Shown: positions 33,748 through 43,821, counted from the stretch's first letter. The stretch: DNA of 64,000 nucleotides from Caryophanales bacterium UBA4278 (GCA_002395065.1 DGVS01000002.1:1-64000), one strand, 5' to 3'. Program-made: numbers and translations. Notes: a model not told the origin generated them from the sequence alone.

Positions 33748-36534
33748 CTATTCAATCTTTTTTCTTTTAGAAAGAACAAGCAATATTGCCTGTGTAATAA
33801 TCTGTGGAATAATTGTGGCACAAATCAAAACAATCAGAATTGGCATTAAACTAATTGAAAAAGTAAATTTTGAAACATGAAGAGAACTATTCAATGCTAA
33901 TGTTATTACATTTTCAATTAATACAAGTTCAATACACGAAACCAGGAATGCAATTAAGCAACGAACCAATGTTTGATTTCTAAACAAACTACGAATTTGA
34001 CCATTTCCAATTCCGAGATAACCAAACATCCTAATTTCATCTTTGCTTTCATTTATTGAGAGCAAAACCATTGTTCCAAGAAATAAGAAAGAAATTGTTA
34101 ATGAAATTATTGAAAAAGCTAATAAGATTACTTTTGCATACTCCAAAACATTACCTACCGAAACAAGGATTTCTGATTGAGGACTACTAAAATCATACTT
34201 CGGAAATATTCTTTGAATATTACTAATAATTTTTTCACTATCAACCGTTTGATCTAACTCAAAAACTGTTCCGGTAGGGATTAATGTAAATGGATTAATC
34301 TCAAGTTTGTCTCTAAAAAATGAAATGGTCCAAAGATTGTCGTGATAAATATAATTTTGTTCTTCATCAACAATTCCAACAATGACGACACTGTTTTGTG
34401 CATAAGTTTTTTCAAGTTGATTATTGATGTTGATATTTTCGTTTTTAACCGCAGCAATTTGTAACCTTTGCCCAAGTACATTTTCGTTTGACAAGTTTTT
34501 GGCTAACCCGCTGGAAATCACAATCTCTGCATTATTATTTGGTTTTCTTCCGCTACTAATTTTGTCTAAGAGTGTTGAAAACTTAATTGATCCATCTAAA
34601 CTTTGTAAATAACTTCCACCACATATTCCGAACGGTAAATCGAGCGTGACATCATCGCTTTTTCCTAACGACGTATCGGCGTCAATCGCGTCCTCGATTT
34701 TACTTTCATCCAGTGATACATAAAAATTTTTAGAAAACCCGTTTAGTAAATTAGAGGCATAGCTTGAATAGCCGTATTCAGAAGTAAAGAAATAGCTCCT
34801 TAACTCTGGATAAAAATCAGTTAAATATTGAACATCGCTTGTCCTAATTCCGTTAATATCTGAATAGTAGACATAAATGCGATTTTCACCGCAATTCTTG
34901 GTTGAATTACATAATACTGAATTAAAATCTCTGTTTGTTCTTTGAAAAACGTAACCATGCAAATCCTCGTCGAAAAGTAGTTTGTTTTGTAACTCGCTTG
35001 CAGCTGTTTTTGTCTCAATAAAATAGTTTTTTGTCATCTCCCAGACAGCGTATTGTTCGCCGCCTTCAATAGCAGGAATTCTCATATGTTCCTCAAAAAC
35101 ATATTCATTCCATAGCCGGTCCGATTGATAAAGCATCGGATGAGATGTATGAACGATCCCAACAACATTAAAAACTTGCTCATCGTCATAAACCCAGTCG
35201 TCATTTGCGACAAGAAGATTCAATTGACATGTTGTTTTTGCTAAAAATTGACCAAGTGCATTAAAACTTCTTTGAATTTTGAACTCAAAGCAAAGATTTG
35301 ACATATCTTCATGTGTTAATCCCAAGACAACATCATCTTTTTCTAATGAAACTGAATAAGGATAAGTCGGTAAAGTTTCATCGTACCATTTATATTCATT
35401 AAAATTTCTTGCAGAATATCCGCTTAACAGGTATCTTTTAGCATCTGCGACAAAGTACACTTCATTTCTATCTTTAAAAAAGTCTTCAAAATTAACCAAA
35501 TAACTAACGCCAATTCCTTTAATATCCTCTTTATATTTTTGAGAAATCTTTTCAACTTCTTTTTCCGGCGCACTAAAAATGTCCCCGTAAACATTTAATG
35601 ACTCATTCTTCATTCTCATCACTATTTGTTTTCCGTTTGTTAATGAAGAAAAAGCGTCACTTATTCGAGTTGTAACCAAATTGGATAAAAGAAATGACGT
35701 TCCAATGCCAGTTAAAGATAACGACAGCATAATATTTGAGACTATCGTTCTAACTTTTCGTGATTTCATTTTTCCAATTGAATAACGTGTTTTAAAACTC
35801 TCTGGAATCCTGGCGTGTTTAATTTTCTTACCACTATTTTCAATTGGAGCAATCTGAGTTTTTTTGTTCTTAAGTTTCTCTTTTGAAATGATTTGTCCAT
35901 CCTTCATTTCGATGATAACATCTGCATATTTTTCAACTAATGGTCTATCGTGAGAAACCACTAAAACTAAAGAATTAACCGAAATTTGATGGAGAATTTC
36001 CATGATTTCGTATGAATTTCTTTCATCCAACGATCCAGTTGGCTCATCACACAAAATAACTTTTGGACTGTTAGCTATTGCCCTTAAAATTGCTATCCTT
36101 TGCTTTTCTCCGCCAGACATTTTGATAACTTTTTGCTTCATTAAGTGTGTCGCGTTGATAATTTTAAAAAGCCTTTTTATTTTTCTTCGCCGAAATGATT
36201 TGGATACATTTGTTGAACTATCAAATACAAGCGATACATTTCTTTCACCGTTCTCTAATGGAATAAGATTAAAATTCTGGAAAACATATCCAAGATTATG
36301 GAGACGAAAATCCAGAATCTCTTTGTTATTCAGCGAAATCAAATTTATTCCGTTAAATATGACTTCACCACTTACATCTCGATCAATTCCAGAGAGAACA
36401 TTTAGAAGTGTTGTTTTTCCGCACCCCGATTGACCCACAATTGAGATTAATCCATGATCAGGTAGTTCGAGATTTATTGACTTTAAAACCTCATTTTTCC
36501 CATATGTTTTTTTCAAATTTTTGATTTGAATCAT
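33748..36534 (-). CDS. Fused ABC ATPase-permease with large extracellular domain, 928 aa
   Basis: Residues 1-220 are an ABC ATPase of the LolD/MacB type: Walker A GQSGCGKTT (34-42), signature MSGGEKQR, Walker B VILCDEPTGSLD. A membrane helix at about 262-285 is followed by an extracellular domain of about 500 residues with several cysteines. Three C-terminal helices form an FtsX-type permease. MacB-like transporters couple ATP use to movements of outside domains, exporting peptides or lipoproteins or driving envelope enzymes. It is coupled to the upstream 701-aa ABC gene (TAATG overlap) and followed by an M6 protease. The transported molecule is unknown. A repeat copy lies at 34888-34902. Confidence 0.85.
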   Translation of the reverse strand: MIQIKNLKKTYGKNEVLKSINLELPDHGLISIVGQSGCGKTTLLNVLSGIDRDVSGEVIFNGINLISLNNKEILDFRLHNLGYVFQNFNLIPLENGERNVSLVFDSSTNVSKSFRRRKIKRLFKIINATHLMKQKVIKMSGGEKQRIAILRAIANSPKVILCDEPTGSLDERNSYEIMEILHQISVNSLVLVVSHDRPLVEKYADVIIEMKDGQIISKEKLKNKKTQIAPIENSGKKIKHARIPESFKTRYSIGKMKSRKVRTIVSNIMLSLSLTGIGTSFLLSNLVTTRISDAFSSLTNGKQIVMRMKNESLNVYGDIFSAPEKEVEKISQKYKEDIKGIGVSYLVNFEDFFKDRNEVYFVADAKRYLLSGYSARNFNEYKWYDETLPTYPYSVSLEKDDVVLGLTHEDMSNLCFEFKIQRSFNALGQFLAKTTCQLNLLVANDDWVYDDEQVFNVVGIVHTSHPMLYQSDRLWNEYVFEEHMRIPAIEGGEQYAVWEMTKNYFIETKTAASELQNKLLFDEDLHGYVFQRTNRDFNSVLCNSTKNCGENRIYVYYSDINGIRTSDVQYLTDFYPELRSYFFTSEYGYSSYASNLLNGFSKNFYVSLDESKIEDAIDADTSLGKSDDVTLDLPFGICGGSYLQSLDGSIKFSTLLDKISSGRKPNNNAEIVISSGLAKNLSNENVLGQRLQIAAVKNENININNQLEKTYAQNSVVIVGIVDEEQNYIYHDNLWTISFFRDKLEINPFTLIPTGTVFELDQTVDSEKIISNIQRIFPKYDFSSPQSEILVSVGNVLEYAKVILLAFSIISLTISFLFLGTMVLLSINESKDEIRMFGYLGIGNGQIRSLFRNQTLVRCLIAFLVSCIELVLIENVITLALNSSLHVSKFTFSISLMPILIVLICATIIPQIITQAILLVLSKRKKIE
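34888..34902. repeat. Dispersed near-palindromic repeat, copy 6 (inside ABC gene)
   Basis: ACCGCAATTCTTGGT with flanks TTTTC and TGAATT. It is the same 15-bp variant as the copy in the terminator loop at 19104. It encodes a TKNCG segment on the minus strand. Confidence 0.6.
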
Positions 36535-38639
36535 TACTCGTCCCTCAGCTCTCCACTAATAGAAAAATTCTTATACGCAACTATTGGTAAAATTGTGAAT
36601 AAAAACGTGCAAAAAAGCGAACCTAAAAGTGTTGTAAAAACTAATCCAAATTTTATTCCCAAAAACGATTCAATTGGTATGGAAATTAAACCTGTTAACC
36701 CAAATTTCAAATGAACGATTTTATTAAGGATATTTTGCAAAGCAAAACTAATAGTAAATCCAACTAAAAAACTTAAAACTGTAATGATTGAATTATATCC
36801 AAGATAGATTAATGAGATAGAATTTGTTTTAGCGCCCAAACAAGTAAGTATTGCGCTTTGTTTTTTATTCTCCAAAAAATTGGAAAGAGAAATCATGCCA
36901 AGAATGAATAAAACGCCTATCGTTCCAATCATTAAAAAGAAAACCAATGCATCTTTAAAAGATGAAATAAATTGTTTGTATGACTCACCAATCGTATATG
37001 CCTTTGATTCAATCTGAACGGCATCTTTCTTTTGAGATGTTTGATTAATAATTTCATATAACTTTTCAGAACGAGAAATATCTTCTAAAAAAATAAAAGA
37101 TGAGTAGGAAGATTCTGGCGAATCATCTTTAGATTTTTCAATATAATCTAGAACTGAAATGTTCTCACCTTGATACTGTGAAATATTTGTCAATGTTTCG
37201 CTTTTTAAGAATTCTGAAAGAGCATCATAAGAGTAGTAAATTTTTGGAGAATTCATAAAAGAAAACTCATCAACAATATCTATAATTTTAAGTTTTAGAT
37301 TATATGAGAATTGATCGTTAATAAATGGCTTTTCTTCATCGTTTGTATAAAACGTAATTGATGTTTCATACGAGATTGAAAAATCACTCCCGAGAGCTTC
37401 TTTCTTAGACAAATTTATTTCCTTCAAAAACACATTATTAACAATCACATTTGTAAGAGAATTACCTATAAAATCACCAGCAATTTCTGGATAAACATCA
37501 TTTTGTTCAATAAATGAATTAAGAAGAGGCACCATCTCAAAATTCTTTATTTGATTATTTTTAAAGTAGCCAGATGGATATGGAGAAAAGAAATAGTTCG
37601 TGTTCGGCAAAATCTGATAATCTTCAAGACTGTCTAAGCAAGCATCAACAACTTCTGTATTTGGGCGAATATTTTTCTTAAACTCGAGCGGTGAGTTAGC
37701 AATCGAATAATAACTTGTTTCAGAGATCGTTGCACATCCAGTTGCCAAATTCCTTTTCAAAGCTTCATTTTGACTTTTTTCCGAACCAGAGATAAAACCA
37801 ATTCCAACGAAAAGGGAAACAAACCCAACAACAAGTGAAATAAATGAGAATATTCCCTTAAAAATATTTTTCTTAAATAGTTGTTTAATTAATGAAAACG
37901 TCCACTTATGTTTGTAACGAATTTTTTGATGTTCGTTTTCAACAAATGTTTGGTCTAAATTTATTGTTTTATCATTAACGATTTTTCCATCATTCATTTC
38001 AATATTTCGATCCGAATACTGCCTAACTAAACTCATGTTATGGGAAACCATTAAAACAAGTTTTTCTTTGGAGATTTTCTTGAGTTCATCCATAATTTGT
38101 TTGGAATTTTTCTCATCAAGCGCTCCTGTTGGCTCATCGCATAAAATCGCTTTTGGGTGAGTAATTAACGCTCGCATGATTGAAACTCTCTGCTTTTCTC
38201 CGCCAGATAATGTTCCGGCAATTTGGCTTTTCAAACGTTCCATCCCAAAACTTTGTAGCATTGTTTCAGCAGCATTAAACGAACTCTTCTTGCTCCTTCC
38301 TTGAATCATTAAAGGGATAGCAATATTTTCAATAACAGGTAAGTCATCTAATAGATTGTAATGTTGGTAAACCATTGAAATATCACGTAACCGATATTTC
38401 GAAAATTGTTTCTTGGACCATCGCACAATACTTTGATTAATAAAATAAATTCTTCCCTTAGATGGTTTTTCGATTCCAATGAGTAAATTTAATAAGGTTG
38501 ACTTACCGCAACCTGACTTACCTACAATGCTGACCAGTCCTTTTGCAGGCAGCATTAAAGTAACATCGTTCACCGCAGTAAATGATGTTCGATTGTTTTT
38601 AAAAGTTTTTGAGATATGCTCTAACGAAAATAAAAACAT
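36534..38639 (-). CDS. Fused ABC ATPase-permease, 701 aa
   Basis: The same architecture as its downstream partner, but with a shorter outside domain. The N-terminal ATPase has Walker A GKSGCGKST (40-48), LSGGEKQR and AILCDEPTGALD. A first membrane helix at about 260-285, an extracellular region to about 560 and three C-terminal FtsX-type helices follow. I chose the ATG at 38639 because GAGGTG lies 4 nt before it; the upstream GTG overlaps that site. It is the first gene of the ABC-ABC-M6 protease operon. The two proteins may form a heterodimer; that is inference from adjacency. Confidence 0.85.
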   Translation of the reverse strand: MFLFSLEHISKTFKNNRTSFTAVNDVTLMLPAKGLVSIVGKSGCGKSTLLNLLIGIEKPSKGRIYFINQSIVRWSKKQFSKYRLRDISMVYQHYNLLDDLPVIENIAIPLMIQGRSKKSSFNAAETMLQSFGMERLKSQIAGTLSGGEKQRVSIMRALITHPKAILCDEPTGALDEKNSKQIMDELKKISKEKLVLMVSHNMSLVRQYSDRNIEMNDGKIVNDKTINLDQTFVENEHQKIRYKHKWTFSLIKQLFKKNIFKGIFSFISLVVGFVSLFVGIGFISGSEKSQNEALKRNLATGCATISETSYYSIANSPLEFKKNIRPNTEVVDACLDSLEDYQILPNTNYFFSPYPSGYFKNNQIKNFEMVPLLNSFIEQNDVYPEIAGDFIGNSLTNVIVNNVFLKEINLSKKEALGSDFSISYETSITFYTNDEEKPFINDQFSYNLKLKIIDIVDEFSFMNSPKIYYSYDALSEFLKSETLTNISQYQGENISVLDYIEKSKDDSPESSYSSFIFLEDISRSEKLYEIINQTSQKKDAVQIESKAYTIGESYKQFISSFKDALVFFLMIGTIGVLFILGMISLSNFLENKKQSAILTCLGAKTNSISLIYLGYNSIITVLSFLVGFTISFALQNILNKIVHLKFGLTGLISIPIESFLGIKFGLVFTTLLGSLFCTFLFTILPIVAYKNFSISGELRDE
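37476..37491. repeat. Dispersed near-palindromic repeat, copy 7 (inside ABC gene)
   Basis: ACCAGCAATTTCTGGA, preceded by AAATC. It is read on the minus strand as YPEIAGD. Confidence 0.5.
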
Positions 38640-38693
38640 TTTCACCTCTATTATTCTTTATCGATGAAAATGTCCTATTTTTTTCAAAAATTT

Positions 38694-38894
38694 TTATTTT
38701 TGTTTAGAAACGATTCTTTTCAATCTTTGATTGAAGTTATCGCGAGTTAACAAGAGAAGATTCCCACATCCGAGGCACTTTATCTTAATATCTGCCCCAG
38801 TTTTGACAATTTCAAAGAGTTTTGAACGCTCTTTACATGGGTGTTCTTTCTTTAATTCAACAATATCGCCAACCTGATAATTTAGATCTTTCAT
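38694..38894 (-). CDS. DUF951 zinc-ribbon-like small protein
   Basis: The protein has 66 aa. VGDIVELKKEHPC and DIKIKCLGCGNLLLLTR carry the DUF951 pattern, with an HPC motif and a CxxC pair likely to bind zinc. The family is conserved in Firmicutes, often near ychF, and its function is unknown. It overlaps the fhs stop by 1 nt. Confidence 0.85.
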   Translation of the reverse strand: MKDLNYQVGDIVELKKEHPCKERSKLFEIVKTGADIKIKCLGCGNLLLLTRDNFNQRLKRIVSKQK

Positions 38895-40498
38895 TATTCG
38901 TCTTCCATTTTGACAGCTGCAGGAACTTTTGGAAGTCCTGGCATAGTCATGACGGCACCAGTTAAAGCAACAATAAAGTTCGCACCAGCAGATAAATTCA
39001 CTTCACGAATTGTGATTGTGCAACCAATTGGAGCACCATAAATCTTTGGATTATCAGTAATTGATAATGGAGTCTTCGCCATGCAAACAGCAGTTTCTCC
39101 ATAGCCAAGTTTGGTGTACTTTTCAATTTGAGCAAGAGCTTTTTCAGTAAAGACAACTTCACCAGCACGATAAATTTCGCGACAAACCGTCTCAATCTTT
39201 TCCTTAATAGGAAGCTTGTAATCATAGAGTTTATGATAATGGCTTGGCTTAGTTTCGAGCATTTCTTTAACTTTATAAGCTAAATCAGTTGAACCATCTC
39301 CTCCTTTAAGGAAACCATCAACAAAGCTAACGGTATAACCGTGTTCTTCACACCATTTAGTAAGAACATCGATTTCTTCTTTGCTATCTTCAGCAAAGTG
39401 GTTAATTGCTACGACAACTGGTAAACCATATTTTTGAATGTTTTCAAGGTGGAGTTGTAAGTTAGCAATACCAACCTTAAGAGCTTCAACATTTGGTTCT
39501 TTAAGGTTTTCAAACGCGACACCACCATGCTCTTTTAGAGCACGGATTGTAGCAACCATGACAACACCATCTGGTTTTTTACCAGCAGTTGGACAGCAAA
39601 TATCTAAGAATTTTTCAGCACCAAGGTCAGCACCGAAGCCAGCCTCTGTCACAACAACATCGCCAAGTTTCAGAGCAAGTTTTAATGCGATAATGGAGTT
39701 ACATCCATGGGCAATATTCGCGAATGGTCCACCATGGATAAGTGTTGGATTATTTTCAACAGTTTGAACAAGGTTTGGCTTAAGTGCTTCGCGCATAAGT
39801 TTCATAATCGCATTAGAGATACGAAGCTGTTTTAAGTAAACTGGTTTATCATCAAATGTATAAGCAACAATAATATTGTTGACACGACGTCTAAAGTCTT
39901 CTGGATCGGTGGCTAAACAAAGAATTGCCATCATTTCTGATGCCACGGTAATGACGAACTCGTCATGACGTGGAGTTCCTTTCTTTTCGTCTTGCATAAC
40001 GGTTACGCTACGTAAGGCGCGGTCGTTCATATCAAGCGCACGTTTCCAAACAATTTTTGTTGGATCGATACCAAGTTCATTTCCTTGGAAAATGTGGTTA
40101 TCGATGACAGCAGAGATTAAGTTAATCGAAGACGTTAAAGCGTGCATGTCACCTGTGAAATGAAGGTTAATGTCATCTTTTGGTTCGACTGAGGCAAGTC
40201 CTCCACCAGTTGCACCACCTTTGAGTCCAAAGACCGGACCTAAGGAAGGCTCACGAAGAGCAAGCATACAGTTCAAACCAATTTTTCCAAAACCTTCGGT
40301 TAAAGCAATTGACATTGTTGTCTTGCCTTCACCGGTCTTGGTTGGAGTAATAGCTGTAACTAAAACAAGCTTTCCATCTTTTTTATCTTTTAGTTCATCA
40401 AAGATCTTAAGATCAATCTTTGCTTTATAACGACCATATTGGTCTAAATATTCTTCTTTAATTCCTGCTTTAAAAGCGATTTGATCAATTTTTTGCAT
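38894..40498 (-). CDS. fhs: Formate-tetrahydrofolate ligase
   Basis: The protein has 534 aa, slightly shorter than the usual 556. It makes 10-formyl-THF from formate, THF and ATP, feeding purine and formyl-Met synthesis. TPTKTGEGKTTMSIAL is the ATP loop at about residues 51-66, and RQASLGPxFGxKGGATGGG-like sequence (here REPSLGPVFGLKGGATGGG) is the family signature. EAGFGADLGAEKF and the C-terminal TMPGLPKVPAA also match. GAGGAAGAG precedes the ATG. Co-transcribed with the DUF951 gene. Confidence 0.95.
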   Translation of the reverse strand: MQKIDQIAFKAGIKEEYLDQYGRYKAKIDLKIFDELKDKKDGKLVLVTAITPTKTGEGKTTMSIALTEGFGKIGLNCMLALREPSLGPVFGLKGGATGGGLASVEPKDDINLHFTGDMHALTSSINLISAVIDNHIFQGNELGIDPTKIVWKRALDMNDRALRSVTVMQDEKKGTPRHDEFVITVASEMMAILCLATDPEDFRRRVNNIIVAYTFDDKPVYLKQLRISNAIMKLMREALKPNLVQTVENNPTLIHGGPFANIAHGCNSIIALKLALKLGDVVVTEAGFGADLGAEKFLDICCPTAGKKPDGVVMVATIRALKEHGGVAFENLKEPNVEALKVGIANLQLHLENIQKYGLPVVVAINHFAEDSKEEIDVLTKWCEEHGYTVSFVDGFLKGGDGSTDLAYKVKEMLETKPSHYHKLYDYKLPIKEKIETVCREIYRAGEVVFTEKALAQIEKYTKLGYGETAVCMAKTPLSITDNPKIYGAPIGCTITIREVNLSAGANFIVALTGAVMTMPGLPKVPAAVKMEDE

Positions 40499-40537
40499 CT
40501 TATCTCTTCCTCGTTATGCTGATAAGTATACTACTTA

Positions 40538-41212
40538 TTAGATATTTTTAATAATGAAATTTGCAATAATTAATCCAGCGGTTGAAGGAACCATCATCAT
40601 TGATCCTAGTTCTGGTCCATCAATGATGATAGTTTCTTTAGAAAAAACTACTGGAATTTTCTTTAAATCTAGACCTCTTTGGCGGCATTCATAACGAATC
40701 TTTTTTGCCAAAGGATCATTTTCAGTTTTATTTAATGTTGTTTGCACAACTTGTTCAGGGTCAAGTCGTTTCGCCATGCCTAAAGAAGAAATAAATGGAA
40801 TATTCTTTTTTAAGCAAGATTTCATAATTCCAATTTTGCCTGGTACAAAATCAATCGCATCAACAACAAAATCAACGTCTTTAATTAGTTCGTGAGCATT
40901 TGCTTCATCAACATATAAATTAACCGTTTGAACATCGATTTCACCGCAAAATTCGGTTAATTTGCGTTCACAGACCTTTGTTTTAAGTTCTCCGACATCT
41001 TTGATTGAATACATAATTTGTCGATTTAAATTTGAAACATCAACTTTATCGTTATCGACCAAAACAAAATGACGGAAGCCACTACGATATAGAGCACTTA
41101 AAACTGTTCCGCCAACGCCACCAAGACCGATAATCATAATACGCGCCTCTTGTATGCGTTCGAGTTTTTCTTTACCAAGGAGAACTAGGGTACGATCTAA
41201 GTAACTAGACAT
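40538..41212 (-). CDS. tcdA: TcdA-like E1 enzyme (tRNA t6A dehydratase family)
   Basis: The protein has 224 aa, an E1-like ThiF-fold adenylating enzyme. IIGLGGVGGTVLSAL is the nucleotide loop (about residues 20-34), DNDKVDVSNLNRQI is the classic E1 motif with the Arg finger, and VVDAIDFVPGKIG follows. TcdA makes cyclic t6A at tRNA position 37. Its overlap with miaA (8 nt), next to miaB, places three position-37 tRNA modifiers together and supports this over MoeB or ThiF. I chose the ATG at 41212 with GGAG 7 nt upstream. Confidence 0.85.
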   Translation of the reverse strand: MSSYLDRTLVLLGKEKLERIQEARIMIIGLGGVGGTVLSALYRSGFRHFVLVDNDKVDVSNLNRQIMYSIKDVGELKTKVCERKLTEFCGEIDVQTVNLYVDEANAHELIKDVDFVVDAIDFVPGKIGIMKSCLKKNIPFISSLGMAKRLDPEQVVQTTLNKTENDPLAKKIRYECRQRGLDLKKIPVVFSKETIIIDGPELGSMMMVPSTAGLIIANFIIKNI

Positions 41213-42077
41213 TTTTAATCTCCTTAATAAGCTCAACATCATTTTTATAATAAGTCACATCAAACTGATGTCGAATAAAAGTCATTTGGCGCTTTGCGTA
41301 ATTGCGAGTGTGCTGTTTAATCATTTCTTTCGCTTGTTCTAAATCACCATTGTTTATTAAACAATCAATAATTTCTTTATATCCAATCGCTTGAAAACAA
41401 TGAATGTGACTATCATATTTCTTTAAAAGAGATTTCACTTCATCAACTAACCCACGTTCGAACATTTCATCAACACGTTGATTAATTCTTTGATAGAGTT
41501 CGACTCTATTTAAATCACGAACAAAGAAACGAACATCATAAAGCGGTTTATGTTCTTGTTTTTTAATTAATGTTGATTTAGTTTCTCCGGTTGAATAATA
41601 AATCTCAATAGCACGAAGGACTCTTTTGCGATTGTTTGCATGGATGATTTTTGCTTGTTCTGGATCAATGTCTCCTAAGTGTTGATGTAGAGCTATGTTA
41701 TCCATTTTTTCGAAATTGCTCATATCGATTTCTTTGTTCGGCAAAAATTCATAATCGTAGAGCGCACTTCGAATGTATAATCCCGAGCCTCCGACGATAA
41801 CAATATTTTTATTTTTCACCAGCAATTCCTGGATTTTTGCTCGTAAATTGCATTGATATTCGGCAATGGAATAATTGTGTGTCGGTTCGATAAATGAATA
41901 TAAATGATGTGGAACAAGAGCCAACTCTTTTGCGCTTGGTTTGGCTGTTCCAATATCTAACTCTTTATAAGTTTGGAAGGCATCTCCATTAATGATTTCG
42001 GCATTAAAAGTTTGGGCAACCTTAATTGCGCTTTTTGTTTTTCCTAGAGCTGTTGGCCCAGTAATAACAATAATCAT
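41205..42077 (-). CDS. miaA: tRNA dimethylallyltransferase
   Basis: The protein has 290 aa and transfers a dimethylallyl group to A37 of tRNAs reading U-starting codons. The P-loop is GPTALGKTKSA (residues 7-17), GDAFQTYKELDIGTAKPS is the substrate loop, and VGGSGLYIRS and the C-terminal RNYAKRQMTFIRHQF are family hallmarks. The isoprene donor comes from the MEP pathway (ispD, ispF in this window). It overlaps ricA by 4 nt (ATGA). A dispersed repeat copy at 41818-41833 encodes QELLVKN within the protein. Confidence 0.93.
   Translation of the reverse strand: MIIVITGPTALGKTKSAIKVAQTFNAEIINGDAFQTYKELDIGTAKPSAKELALVPHHLYSFIEPTHNYSIAEYQCNLRAKIQELLVKNKNIVIVGGSGLYIRSALYDYEFLPNKEIDMSNFEKMDNIALHQHLGDIDPEQAKIIHANNRKRVLRAIEIYYSTGETKSTLIKKQEHKPLYDVRFFVRDLNRVELYQRINQRVDEMFERGLVDEVKSLLKKYDSHIHCFQAIGYKEIIDCLINNGDLEQAKEMIKQHTRNYAKRQMTFIRHQFDVTYYKNDVELIKEIKNV
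41818..41833. repeat. Dispersed near-palindromic repeat, copy 8 (inside miaA)
   Basis: ACCAGCAATTCCTGGA with the TTTTTC left flank, identical to copy 1 in 15 of 16 core bases. Confidence 0.65.
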
Positions 42078-42385
42078 TCAAGAATCTCCCTAGCCTCATT
42101 TAAAAGAGCGTAGACTTCTTCTCGAACTTGAAAGTAATTTTCCACTAACGGGTTTGATTTAAATTGAGCTAACTCTTCATCATAAACTCGTTTTTCGTTT
42201 TGATAAATTTCATCATCGTTTTTATGAACACACATCAAATTTTGATGCTGATGAATTTCTTTATCTAAACGAACGAGTTCAGGATTAGATTGGACAATCT
42301 TTTTTAAACGAAAATATTCCTTCACGATTGGTTCATCATAAAGGAGTTTTTGACACTTTTCTAATTGACTTTCAAACTCGTTCAT
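42074..42385 (-). CDS. ricA: RicA/YmcA-like YlbF-family protein
   Basis: The protein has 103 aa and is all-helical, matching the YlbF/YmcA family (FRLKKIVQSNPELVRLDKEI...FKSNPLVENYFQVREEVYALLNE). In Bacillus RicA acts with RicF and RicT, a complex that carries Fe-S clusters and steers RNase Y cleavage. It overlaps miaB by 4 nt and miaA by 4 nt; ymcA also follows miaB in B. subtilis. rny lies 2 kb upstream, so context fits. The paralogue RicF/YlbF is the alternative. Confidence 0.8.
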   Translation of the reverse strand: MNEFESQLEKCQKLLYDEPIVKEYFRLKKIVQSNPELVRLDKEIHQHQNLMCVHKNDDEIYQNEKRVYDEELAQFKSNPLVENYFQVREEVYALLNEAREILE

Positions 42386-43821
42386 TTAACTAGTTCTCCA
42401 ATCATTGAATAAGTGTGTGATTCTAATATTTTCACTGGAACAATTTTGCCAACTAATGAAAGGTCACCTTTAAAATGGACAAGCTTGTTTTTCTCGGTAT
42501 AGCCAGAGAGCATTTCTGGGTTCTTTTCAGAGGCACCTTCAACAAGCACATCATAGGTCTTGCCAACCATCTCAGCACTCTTCTTTGAAATGCCTTCTTC
42601 GAGCACTTTTACAAGTTCTCTAAATCTTAAAGATTTATCTTTACTAGAAACATTATCTTTGATTTTAGCGGCAGGTGTCCCGTTTCGAGGTGAATAAATG
42701 AACGTAAATGCTGAATCGTATTGGACATTTTTGCATAATTCAACAGTCTCTAAAAATTGTTCATAAGTTTCATTTGGAAATCCGACAATAATGTCTGTTG
42801 AAAGAGCACAATCTGGTACTTTTTCACGGATCATTTTTACTAGTCCAAGATACTTTTCTGCATCATATCTACGACCCATTAAACGAAGGATTTCACTTGA
42901 CCCAGATTGAACAGGTAAATGAATGTATTTCATAACGTTTTTGTATTTCGCTATAACATCAACAATTTCTTCTGTAAAATCCCATGGATGAGATGTCAAA
43001 AATCTCACTCTTGGAATACCAATTTTAGCAACCTCTTCAAGGAGTTTTGCAAACGTTGATCCGTCCTTTAAATCCTTGCCATAAGCATTAACATTTTGAC
43101 CAAGCAAAGTCACTTCTTGATAACCGAGTTCTTTTAGTTCTTTAGCTTCTTCCAAAATGTCTTTCATTAAACGACTTCTCTCTTTTCCGCGAGTATACGG
43201 AACAATGCAATAAGTGCAAAACTTATCACATCCGTAAGAGATATTTATAAAGGCTTTAAATGATGAAAGTCGGCTTGATGGAAGGTTCTCTTCAATCTTC
43301 GTAGGTGATGATTCAACATCAACTAAACGAATTCGTCGACGAATAACTTCATCCAACATTTGAGGAAGTTTCGTGATGTTATGGGTACCAAAAATTAAGT
43401 CGATATGCTTAAAAGTTTTAGTAATAAATTCAATAATATGTTTTTGTTGAACCATGCATCCGCAAATGCAAAATAACCGAGAATTGTCGGCTGTTTTGTA
43501 TTTTTTAAGTTCACCAATCATGCCATAAACTTTTTGCTCAGCATTCTCACGAACAGCGCATGTGTTTAGGATTACAAGATCAGCATTTCCAATCTCGGTA
43601 GCGCGTTTAAATCCAAGATGTTCAAGCATTCCGGCCATAACTTCTTCATCACGATAATTGGCTTGGCATCCATATGTATGAATAAAATAGGTTTTTCCTT
43701 TGGCGTATTTAGCAAGTGATTCAGGATAAGTTACTCCTTGATAATCAAAAGAAAAAGACTGGGTCCTGTTACGGGCCAAGTTTAAATCTGGTAATGTACG
43801 AAATTCGCACTTGTTAGCCAT
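42382..43821 (-). CDS. miaB: tRNA-2-methylthio-N6-dimethylallyladenosine synthase
   Basis: The protein has 479 aa, a radical-SAM methylthiotransferase that acts on the MiaA product. The N-terminal UPF0004 domain has three Cys (TYGCQAN, LNTCAVRENA, ICGCMVQQ) for the auxiliary cluster; GCDKFCTYCIVPYTRG holds the radical-SAM CxxxCxxC; a TRAM domain ends the protein. Its two [4Fe-4S] clusters depend on the SUF/Nfu genes seen here. I chose the ATG at 43821 with GGAGAG 10 nt upstream; it overlaps ymdB by 8 nt. Confidence 0.94.
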   Translation of the reverse strand: MANKCEFRTLPDLNLARNRTQSFSFDYQGVTYPESLAKYAKGKTYFIHTYGCQANYRDEEVMAGMLEHLGFKRATEIGNADLVILNTCAVRENAEQKVYGMIGELKKYKTADNSRLFCICGCMVQQKHIIEFITKTFKHIDLIFGTHNITKLPQMLDEVIRRRIRLVDVESSPTKIEENLPSSRLSSFKAFINISYGCDKFCTYCIVPYTRGKERSRLMKDILEEAKELKELGYQEVTLLGQNVNAYGKDLKDGSTFAKLLEEVAKIGIPRVRFLTSHPWDFTEEIVDVIAKYKNVMKYIHLPVQSGSSEILRLMGRRYDAEKYLGLVKMIREKVPDCALSTDIIVGFPNETYEQFLETVELCKNVQYDSAFTFIYSPRNGTPAAKIKDNVSSKDKSLRFRELVKVLEEGISKKSAEMVGKTYDVLVEGASEKNPEMLSGYTEKNKLVHFKGDLSLVGKIVPVKILESHTYSMIGELVK

